Assembly: GCF_047663525.1 (NCBI RefSeq)
Contig: NC_092602.1
Location: forward strand, 10,041,501 to 10,105,500
Origin: Anas platyrhynchos
Taxonomy: Eukaryota > Chordata > Aves > Anseriformes > Anatidae
Direction: 5' to 3'
DNA: 64,000 nucleotides
The notes below the pieces were generated by a model, which was given only the letters and a program-made list of their open reading frames with translations, was not told the DNA's origin and searched no databases. Below, in pieces: positions 9,740 through 21,700 of the stretch (position 1 is its first letter; each line of letters begins with the position of its first letter). A program made the translations under genes and the position numbers.

Positions 9740-12700
9740 GTAGGAGAGAAAATAAATTGGTTTCAGGCCTTCTCTTCTGCCAGGCTTCACGGGAGGTGAA
9801 GTGAAGTTTAGATGCACCCAGGTCGGCTGCTTGGTCTCTGGGGCAGCGCTCACCTGCGAGCAGTGCCTTAGCACAGGTTGCAGCTCTGGCAATAACTGTG
9901 TGGTGCTCCATTCTCTTCATTTTATTCTTTTTATTTTAATGTGCTAGTGACTGTTCAATTTTATAACTGGAATCTTTGTAGCTGTAGCGTATTGTGGTGC
10001 ACGTGCTTTCTGGAAAGTGCCAACCAAGCACCTAGTTGCTTTTCAGGGATTTTTGAAGCTATGGCAAATGTTTTATAAATCGTGTGGAGAACAGAATGAG
10101 TTAATTGTTATCTGGACTGACACAGAAAACGGGTTGTATTTACGTAAGAAACTCCTGGTGGGAGGGAAAAAGTAAAGGAGATTCTGAATAGTTTTGGTGG
10201 AAAACGAAATCTGTTAGAAAAAGTTCTAAAGTGATAATTGACTGGAAAAAAACTCAATCGGAGAGTAGAATTTTGTGACCAGGAAGACCCTAGCTGTCAG
10301 ACCTAGAAAATAGGGAAAAAAAATAACAAGAAATAATGGTTATTTCATTGGGTGATTGGTGTTTGTTTTAAATCCCATTGATATTTATGATCTTATTCCT
10401 ACAGGAAACATGTCCTCTCGCAAAGGACTGAATGGTGCATGCTCTGTGCATGAGTACACCGGATCATTTATAGGACAGAGCGCCCATTTCAAGATGACAT
10501 CTGTGTGTGGTCATGTCATGACTTTGGATTTCATAGGTATTTGTTCACAAAATGTTCTAAGTGATGTGATTTGTAAAATTGTCAAGGACATAACTATTTC
10601 CATGATCACTGTTTTCTTCAGGAAGAGCATTAAAGAAAACTAAAGAGGAAAGGAGGGTGACAAGATTGTTTATGCGAAGTAGTTCTTAGCTTGTTTCTAG
10701 TCTTCTGGCTGACTTCTTGCATGACTGTAGACATGCAACTTATGTTTTCAGTACCTGAATTGTATTACTGGAAAAAGAAGGCGGATAAAGTCAGTTTATT
10801 AAGCATTAAAAATATTTTGCTGCTTTCCTGAAGGTAATTCAGGAATACAGAGTCCAAAGGCATAATATCTAAAGCACTATAGTGAGCTAGGACAAAATAG
10901 AGTGTGAATGTGGTACAGATCATGTGCAAGGAATCCTGTCACTAACTTGCATTGAAGTGTTGAATTAATCACGTGAGTACTCTTTTTTTCTCTGATCCTA
11001 ACTACCTCACAATTTTGAGAACTAAGTTCTGAGTTATTTATGCAGTGCTTTAAAGAGGTACAGTATCATGTAATTGCTAACTGTTATCACCAACAAGTAC
11101 TTCTGGGAAATGGAAATGAACAAATGCAACGATATGAGAAAGTGATGACACAGGAAGCTCCACAGCATAACAGGGCTGAGGCATAATAACTGGCCATAAG
11201 TAATGAGCAGTAAAACGGTCTGCAGTGTGCTCCTTTTATGTGTGCTGTGAAAACAAGGAAAAATAGCTCCCCCCTTGTCATGACCGGGTTAACTTTTCAA
11301 AGAGGCTTTTTAATAGCTCATGTTAAAATTACTGAAAGGTGTATAGTGTTTTTTTCTTTTGTCTATCATGTCTCAAAATTAGAGCTGCTATTCACACAAA
11401 AAGTTAAGGGGTCCCTAGATAACCAGTAAAGCACGATATATTAGGATAGAAGGCTTTCCAAGACAAATTTTGAAAGCCAAGCATTTTATGAAATAATGTT
11501 TTGTTTTGCTTTTTTAAATATATGTTTACAGCTCAACTTAATGCACTTCTGCTTTTCAGGAAAATACAACAGTTGGGACAAGGTGGATCCAGCAGAACTT
11601 TTCAGTAAAGCTCCCACAGAAAAGAAAGAAGCTAATCCCAAACTGAGCATGGTGAAGTTTTTACAGGTATGCTTTCTTATGAGATGTATTTGAGATGCAT
11701 CTTTCAGTTTTGTCATTCTTTTGGTTTATTTCCTCTGGAGCATATTCTCTTCAAGGATAATGTTGTCCTTATTCTTCCTCTGTTGAACACAAAGTGGTGA
11801 GATCTATTTTTATTGTTCCAAGAAAAGTGAAATAAATGAAATTATTCTGTGGTTCTGGAAAGCGATAAAAAATACTACTAATTTTCAAAAAATGGTGTAA
11901 CGGTATTTTGCTCTGAATTAGCCTGGCTTTATTTATAAAAAATAAAAATCTTACAGTTTAGCTAGCACTGTTTAAGAACCAGAAATATAACCCTTTACCA
12001 GCTCTTAGAGTGGATCAGTTATCTTCACTCTAATATAAGAAATTGAGACTGTTTTCACCATAGATGGTCTTCTATTGGAGGGTAATGCCAAAGGATTCCC
12101 TGTACTTCAAAATATTTGCTACATACCTTCCCTCTACTGAGATAAACAGGCCATCAGAAGGCACTGTTCATCACATTGTAGGCTGTTGAATGTTTGATTT
12201 ATTTATATTTTCCTACTTCATTATAGTGGGCAGCGTTTGGCAGCACGTTATGCAATATTCTAGAGTTGCTCTAGAGTAAAAGATAAATGAGTACATTCCT
12301 AAATGAGAGCTTTCTTCCCTGCAGAGAGTGGCTTTTTGTTAAAGATTAGATCTTTTTTTTAAAAAAAACAAAACAAAACAAAAAAACAACCCATTGGTTT
12401 GTATGCCTTCTGAAATCTTTGCCTTGTTGAACTGACACATGCCTTTGCTTTTTTATTTTTTTTGTTGGTCAATATCTTGCTTCTCAAAATTGGAGTGTTG
12501 GATACATGTTTGGCTCATAGCAGCACATGCAAGGCCTGGCTTGTAAATGCTTTAAAATGTCTCTGATTATTGGTCACTTCTCACATGTACTGAGAGGAGA
12601 GTGGTCATTTGGATGCCTTTTCAAAATAATACTGTTTCTGGAAAGCAGGTATTTGTGGTATAAAACTGATTTCTGTAAGGTAAATGTAGACTTCATGGTA

Positions 12701-15700
12701 TCTTTACGAGCTAGGAAAGTGGTTCTTGATGTTTTATATATATAAATTATTTTTTAAAAATGATGTGGGAATTAAGATGCAGAAAGAGGAAGGAACTGTG
12801 CCCAAAGTTGCGTGCATAGACTGGGTCAGGTTCATATCCTGTAGAAAATTATCTTGTAGGCAGACTTCTGGTCCCATGAACCACAGCTTGCTTCTTTCTT
12901 CAACCACTGTTTAAGTACAGCAGACTTCTTGTCACTTCTAATATATTCTTCCAACCTTTTTTGCACCAAATGATTTACCTATGAAATAGAAATAAAACCT
13001 ATACAGTTAGTGAGATTTTTTGAGTTGCTGAAGAACTGTGCTAATTTCTTTCACAGGTGGAGGGAAGAGGCTGTGATTGCATTGTCTTGTGGTTGGACTG
13101 TGATAAGGAAGGAGAAAACATCTGTTTTGAAGTAAGATTTTGTTCTAAGATTCGTAATGCTGCAATATATTCATTTGTGGCATACAGTACTACCATTATG
13201 TTATTCTGATGTACTGATATACAGTACAATTTAAACTAAGTTGAATAAAGATTCAAAGGCATGGAGGGCCTTGGTGGAAATAAATGTTTTTGAGCTCTAA
13301 GTTGTCAGTTAAAAAGTATAAACAATTTCATAGATGTTGCTCATCTGAGATGAATAAGAAGGTCTCTTAAAAGTTCAAACATTCCAGTGCTTTGAGAATC
13401 AGACTGTTTCAAAGCTGGAGTAGTTATTTTGCTATCTGTATAAAACTTAATTTCTATCATCCTTATTTCATTAGGTGATTAGACACTTTTGAGCTAAGAG
13501 GCTGCTTTTAAGCAGCAAGAGTTTAAGCAGCTTAGTGGCTGCTTACAGCAGCAAGAGTTTGGACTCTGCCCACAATAGGTATAGAACTAAAATTTTGCAC
13601 AAAGATTATTTTTTAAATATCCTATTCCTTAAAAAAAAAAAAAAAAAAAGAACTTCATTTTATCAAGTATTTAAGTTCTTTAAATACCACCATTTCATAA
13701 CTGTGCCCTGGTAATACATAGAAGTAAACTGGGATAGAAACAGATATATGCTCACCGAAAGATGCTGCAGCTGCACTGGTGGATTTATTCGCTCTTAGCT
13801 AAGAATAGTGCTTCACTTCCGGCAGTTGCTGTTTAATAAATAAATCCTTCAATTTTGCCCATTCCTAATACACTCCTGAGAGCATGACAAATACTGGTTT
13901 TATCAGTTAATGTATTGCCATGACGTCTTCTGAATGAAGAAAATTACGTGTCAGCAAACATTTTGTGGGGAGTGTTTTTTTTTTTTCTTCCTCTAAAGAG
14001 AAAAAATGACTACAGCCCTTAGCTTTCAATTACTTACAAAATATGCTTCTGATCTTTGTTAGGTTCTTGATGCCGTTCTTCCTGTTATGAACAAACCTCG
14101 TAGCACCGAAAGGACGATTTATAGAGCTAAATTCAGTTCCATTACTGACACAGACATCTGCAATGCCATGAATCATTTGGGAGAACCCAATCGCAATGAA
14201 GCTCTGTCAGTGGATGCCCGCCAGGAGCTGGACCTTAGAATTGGCTGTGCATTTACAAGGTGACAGCACAGATTACAGACGGTTTTGTGAAAGGTTCAGC
14301 AATACTGCTCTGTCCACAAAATATGCCTTAAAGCTGTAGTGGCTAATTCTGCTGAGCACCAAACCAAACAATTTTATGCATGGACAAATAAAAAGAAATT
14401 TATAGAAAGTGTTACGGCTTTAACTGAGCTAAGATAAAGTACATCAGCAGCTGTTACATACTCTTCCTTTATGACTTGCTCCCACATTTCTTTCTGAATA
14501 AACAAGATTCTGTGAGGCAAAGTATTTATGACTTCTTTAGCTTTAAGACTTGATGTTTCTGAGATTGCTTTTTTTTTTTTGACAAATACCTGAATGACTT
14601 AATAGATTATTCATTTATGTCTATAAAAGTTTGTGAAATTTTTTGCTTTTAATGGGAATGAGCATATTAATGTACTTGTTCCTGTATTTTTTTTCTTAGA
14701 TTTCAGACTAAGTATTTTCAGGGGAAATATGGAAATTTAGACAGCTCTCTCATCTCCTTTGGGCCATGTCAGACGCCAACACTTGGATTCTGTGTTGAAA
14801 GGCATGACAAAATCCAGTCATTTAAGCCTGAGACTTACTGGGTGCTGCAAGCTAAAGTAAGCTTTACAATACTTGTTTGGTAAAAATATGTGTTCCTCGT
14901 ATACAAAGAAATGTGCTTATTTCCATTTTGTCCATTCATAAATTTGTAGCTGCTGACAAGAATTCACAATGCCTACAATTTACTTGTGTGCTTTCATTCA
15001 GTTCACATGTGTGTCACCACTCTCTCTAGAACAGATTCCAGGATGTCAGTTTTTTGTATTAAAGTGGTTATTGTGTGCTGCTTATAAGAATTCTTCAGCA
15101 TTAACCAGCTAAGCTTAGACTCAGCCAGAAAGACTACTTGAAACGGTTTGCTTTTGTTCCCTGGGGTCCTTGGACTGACTGTGGTGTTAATTTGAATCCA
15201 AGAATTAATTAGGCTGCCAGCAAACATTGGCATTGCTGAGTATTGGAATTTTAAAGCAAATAAAATGCTCATTGTGTTAATTGGCAATTGAGTCCTCTGA
15301 ATACTTTGGCAGTTTATGGCAGTTTTATAGCCTTGCTGCTGTCCAAGCTCTGAGAGCAAACTAACATGATTTTACTGCTTGTGATGACAAGGATTGTTTA
15401 AACAAATAAAAGATAGATGGTAAAAAGTTGCCATTTTTAGATTTTAAAATAAATAATAATAGAAGAAGAAATCTAGCATCTACTCTCATCTGTTCTCTGA
15501 TGCATCTCATGTGTGTCATACCAGGAAGTATTTGTTGCCTGTTTTAACAGTTTCATGCGCTCATATTGTCTGGTTCATATTTATTTTTGTATGTGGGACT
15601 TGAAACATGACCTAGTTACATTTTACTTTTAATACAAAGAATTAGTTTAGCTAGATCAAAATGATAAGCTTTAAATTTCAGCCTGCTTCAGCCCTTGCTA

Positions 15701-18700
15701 TTCCTAGCACTAAAATAAGTATGGTATTTCAGTTAACTGCAAGAATAATTCTAGTCACTCTCATGGCCCCTGAACTCAACATACTCTGTCTTTCTCAGAA
15801 GTCCCTGGGAAAAAGAGTATAACTGCATGTTTGGAGCACTTGTGTTGCAGAACGAGTATTATTAGGGTTTGCTTGCTGGATTGTTGTTGGAATTTTGCAT
15901 TCTCACACTTTCAGTAATAGTGTTGGTGGCAATTAATTTTTTTTTTGTCCATTAGGTGAATCCTGAGAAAGAAAGTTCTCTGACTTTGGATTGGGATAGA
16001 GTGAGGGTGTTTGATCGTGAGATTGCTCAAATGTTCCTGAATATAACGAAGATGGCAAAAGAAGCAAAGGTATGAATACGTATGAAGTGTTGATAGAGCA
16101 TGTTTCACATTAATGAAATACTGTGTAATATCTCATCTGCTGCATGTTGTTTTTTGTTAAAGAGGGGTGTAGAATATCATCTGTATCTTCTTTTTTATTA
16201 TTATTTATTCCATTCAACTTTGTCTAGAAGAGAATAAAAGGCAAGAGGTTCTTGATTGTAGTTCATATTATGCTAGTGTGGTCATCTCAACAGAAAGCCC
16301 ATTCTTAATATTGACTTCGGAAATGATCATCATTCATGATAGAAAGTCTTCATTACTAAACCTGCTGAGAAATACAGTTCAGAACTCTCCGAGCAGACCT
16401 CTTATTTCCCATGAGACACTGTATAAATCAGAATTTAATTACTTATATGGCAATATTCCTGCAGTTAAATTTTTAATCATGTGTATGGTACAGTCTTTAT
16501 AGCCAATTAACTTGTAATTCTGTTCTGTTCAATACTTGTTTGGCAGTATGTTTGGATTTAAGTGTTTACAGCCATCAGGGTTCAAAGACTGCATAATGCT
16601 TTTAAAAATCTGGATCCTTATAGTTAGGACCATTACTTGGATTAAGCATTAAATCCTTGCACCACCGACATATGTGCTGCTTAGTTAAATGAGAAGTAAG
16701 ATAGCAATAAGCTACCTTGCTGCATTTCCACTTGCAGGTCTAATCATATAGCACAAAGGAACCTCAGGACTATAACTTTAGAATTTGGTAAAACTGTCTA
16801 TAGTCAGATTTCCTAAAGTAAAAATACATGTATATTGGTGGTTACTGCTCTAAGAAAAAAAACATGAGAGCAACAGGTAATGTTAGGTACACCATGTGGT
16901 TTTAGTCATAATGGAAGTGATATATTTATCAGTTACCAAACTTCAAAACTTTTACTGGAAAAATACTATTTTCTAGGTAGAATCTGTGAGTAAAAAAGAG
17001 AAGGTGAAGCAGAGACCACTGGCTCTGAACACGGTAGAAATGCTACGAGTGGCCAGTGCTGCTTTAGGTATGTGTACAAGTTCAGATTTTCACACCGATT
17101 TAAAGCAAAATACCTTGGCTTCTCAGCAGAAATAAGCATATACATATTTTGATAGCATCCTTTCCCTATAATGTATCATTTTGGGGGAATGAACAAGTTT
17201 AGAAAGCATGTCAAAAGCGAAGTGCTGGGTAAGATCAAGGTGACAGAAGTCTTACAGAAAGGCCGAACTGATTTATTTAAATGCTTCGATAATTAATACT
17301 TCTAGACACAGCAAACAAAATCATGTACATATCACTGTGATTATGATTTCCTTCTCTCATACCCCTTCTCAGGAATGGGTCCGCAACATGCCATGCAAAT
17401 AGCAGAGCGTCTTTATATGCAGGGTTACATTAGCTACCCTCGAACAGAAACTACCCATTATCCAGAAAACTTTGACTTGAAAGGATGTTTGAGACAACAA
17501 GCCAATAATCCCTACTGGGCAGAAACTGTGAGTACATGAAGCAAAACCTGTACTGTTCAACAGATTGTTCTCTAGTCTGTGTTTCAGATATGGCTTACCT
17601 GGTATGTCTTGGTCTGTAGATTTTTGCAAACAGTTAATGTCTGTAATTGCTTCTATTTATGGACATAGTATTGTTATGAATTTGATATGAAAAGTTTCTT
17701 AACCTGATAATAGAGACCTGTTATCCACTTCAGTCTATTTTCACTCTTGTCCTTCACCAGGTAAAAGCATTGCTATCAGAAGGCATTAATCGTCCAAGGA
17801 AAGGCCATGATGCAGGGGACCATCCTCCCATCACTCCAATGAAGGCTGCAACAGAAGCAGAATTGGGTATAGACAAATTGAGTAGCACTAGAACACTACA
17901 AGGAAACTGGTTGCTTGGGTTATAGGGGCTGGGTTGAAAATCCCTGAGTTTTAACGTAAAATATAATTATCTGAATTTCAGGAACGGGCGAGAGAGCAGA
18001 CTTTCTTAACTTTAATTTCTGATAACAGTGAAGATCAGAGCTGGTCTGCTCTTCACTAATTGATCCTTAGCACCCTAAAACTGTTAAGAACAAGGAGTAG
18101 CCAACTTAACACTGTATTTCAAACTTCCCTTTAGAGAAATTTGCCCCGTAGTAGTAGCTCCTAAGTACTGAAACTTGATTGTATGTTTCTGTTTGTAAAT
18201 CAGACTTTAACCGTATTTTAAATTGGGTTTCTATGGTTTGTGTTACTTACATTAAAATGTAAGATTTGACTTTATGTTGTAATCCCTCAAAAGGTAATTT
18301 AAAACTTATAAGAAAATACAGTAAATGGATTGTGCTGTTCATTAGGAATAACGAAAATTGTTGTAGAACACTGGTAAATTCTGATTTTCAGGAATCAGTG
18401 AAATAAACTCTGGTATTCAAACTTTTAACATACTTAGTTTTTCTAACTGTAAAGGTTATTAAATGGCCATGTATTAAGTGGCCACAGCTAGATGGTATAT
18501 TGAAAGCACAAGAGTAAGAATTAGTTCGTGTTCGTAGCAGTATAACGTCTCTACTACATGATTTTGATGGACTTTTGAATTTTATTTTCTTTCATGTACC
18601 AGTTTTTCCTGTGATAGACATGGAAATCTGGTGAAAAATTTAGTGCAAATTTTATGTAGAGCTGCAGGACCTGATTTGTGGGACTAAGATTTTGTTTATC

Positions 18701-21700
18701 TTCAGGTGGAGATGGATGGCGACTGTATGAGTACATAACTAGGCATTTTATTGCCACCGTGAGCGCTGATTGCAAGTACCTACAAACCACCATTTCCTTC
18801 AGTATCGGCCCTGAACGGTTTACCTGTATTGGAAAACTGGTAACTTCACCAGGTAAGACTAGCCAGGAAGTAAGTAGCTAGCTACAGATTACTATTTTTC
18901 CCATATATACATTGAACGGATATAAAAGTGAAGTTTTGGGGTCAAATAGAATTTTGAAGACTTTTTATTTTTGCAGCCATTAAAGTCACAAGGACCAAAC
19001 CTTTGTCTTCGTTTCCATACTTCAATTACACTAGAAAAAGTCCTATTTTTCATGTAGTAGTCTCAAGAGTTAATGCTGCACTTGACTGTAAAGACAGTCT
19101 ATTTATAGACAGCAAGTGTCTTTTGTGGTTTAGTTTATACAAAGATGGATTTTTTTTTCCCATTAGTGTAAGAAAATTGGTTACCACTCAGTAAGAAGAG
19201 TGTAGTACCCCACCACTGAGATTTTCATGGCAAGCAATCCCAATAGTCTTTATTATGTTAATACAACTTACTTTTTGCATTTTCTTAACAAGCTCTTCCC
19301 AGCCATTTGGTAAGACTTCTGGAACTGTGCTTTCATTCAAGGAAAGATTTTTGTTTTAATTTATTTTTTTTTTTTTTAACTCTCCATACATCATCCCTGA
19401 CACAAGTCACCCACAAAACAGATTTGATGCAGTGTTGTGGGAGATTTTGTCTCTTGATATAGTATTTCAAATATTGTCGGCGTGGTATGGCATCAGTCTA
19501 TATGTATGGCAAACTTTGATCTGTATAGTGAAGCCCATGTTAAAATTAGAAGCATATATCTTGACCTTTTGAAAGCAGTGAAGATAATCTCTCATTACTT
19601 TGTTTACCTCCAGGGTTCACAGAAATTATGCCTTGGCACAGCATCCCATTAGAAGAGAGCCTTCCACACTGTGAGAAAGGAGATCTTTTTCCAATTGGTG
19701 AAATAAAATTGCTGGAAAAGCAAACCAGCCCTCCTGATTACCTGACAGAAGCAGAACTTATCACTCTGATGGAAAAGCATGGCATTGGTATGAACTCACT
19801 TAAATTACTTTATCCTGTAATGCATCTATCAAGAGAGCAAAGGGTCTGAATCATTTCTCTGAGCTATCTCTGTCAGCAGTGACCTTTTAGTATTCATTTG
19901 TATAGGTTCAGTAGTGATCCTTTTCCTTTTGAACCACAGTAGCACCTCTTAGTGGACAGTGGACTCTATTCCTTTCCCCTTCTTATTCTTATGCCTGGTT
20001 TCTGGCTAAAGCAACATTCTTTCATAATCCATCATTGTCACTTCTTTGTTAGAAAGAGCTGGTGTTGTGTGGAAGAATACATCTACTATTCTTAGGAATG
20101 ATTACCTGTCAGAACAGCATGCTTCAGCTCTGCTGTCTCCAGTAGCCCTTCTGTATCTTATTATACAATTTATCACAATATTAATTTTCTTTTTTGATCT
20201 GACTTGCTTCATTCAATACATTTTCATAAACAAGTTCAGTCAAAAACAACATAGTCTCTAACTTCCCTGTATTTTTCCAGAACAAGTGATTGCGAGAATA
20301 GCTATCTTCCCATCTCTAATTCCTTGGAAGAGATGAAAGGATTTAGGTCAAAATACACGTTTCAGACTTTTCAGAACTGCAAAGGAACATAGGCGTTACT
20401 AGATAATTACCCATTGGAAACAGGGTAGCAATAAAAAGGTATATGCATTTTAAGCTAAGAAATGTTATAATATGACATGACACCAGAGAAGTCAGAAATA
20501 ATTAATTTGGTGAAAGCTTTGATGGATGTATTGTCTTCCTTTGCATGGCAGGAACTGATGCAAGTATTCCAGTCCACATCAACAACATTTGTCAGCGAAA
20601 CTATGTCACGGTAGAGAGTGGTCGGAGACTAAAGCCTACAAATCTTGGAATTGTTCTGGTTCATGGTTATTACAAAATAGGTCAGTCAAATACTCTTCAC
20701 CCAAAATCCATCCTCTTACCTTTTGGCTCCTTCAGTACGTCAAAGGCTGTTGTCACTGTAAAAGTAATGTTTGTGTCTGAAATGATGCATCTAGGAAAGT
20801 ATTACTAATTCCACAAGCTATAATAACTAAAACTTGTTTATGTCAGTTTATGTATGAGGCAATTTTCTACTGTTTCTGATTATTTCATTACTGCTTCGTT
20901 GCTGATATCTCTGGTTTTCTGTTAGATGCAGAATTAGTTCTTCCTACAATTCGCAGTGCTGTGGAAAAGCAACTCAACTTAATAGCTCTGGGTAAAGCAA
21001 ATTACCATCAGGTCCTGGAGCACACCCTTGACATCTTCAAAAGGAAATTTCACTATTTTGTGGATTCTATTGCAGGTAAAACTTGTTTTACATGTAAAAT
21101 TCTATGCAACTACTTAATTGTTGTAAAGACACTGTTAGAAAGTACCTAAGTATTAGGTTGCTTTTTCAGAGGTTTAGGCTCACTGAAAATCATGCTATGA
21201 CTGGGAGTTTCCAGTCATATGAATTATTTCTCTAAAGGGAAATAAACTCAATCAAGTCTCTAAAATTCCATTTCAAACTTATTTGTGACTGTGTAGTGTT
21301 GAGTTCTGAAAAGCTGCAGACTTGCTGAAATACTTACCCCAGTGTGTTCATGTGTGCCTATTGAAAAACTCTTTAAATAAAAAGTCATCTTAAAGAGAGA
21401 AGAGCATTGTGAATAAGCTGTTCACAATAACTAGTTGAAATAAGCTGTTGACTATTCCCATTACATCTTCACGGGTCCTGTAGATGATTTTGTGCAAGGT
21501 TTCCTCCTAGGAATTAGAATTCTAACATAAATGTAATCATCTCTTCTGCAGGTATGGATGAGCTGATGGAAGTGTCTTTTTCACCCTTAGCTGCCACGGG
21601 TAAACCTCTTTCCCGCTGTGGCAAATGCCATCGTTTCATGAAGTATATTCAGGTAAGTTCATGTCACACTTGTATTTTAAACTTCACTTGCTGGCTGACA

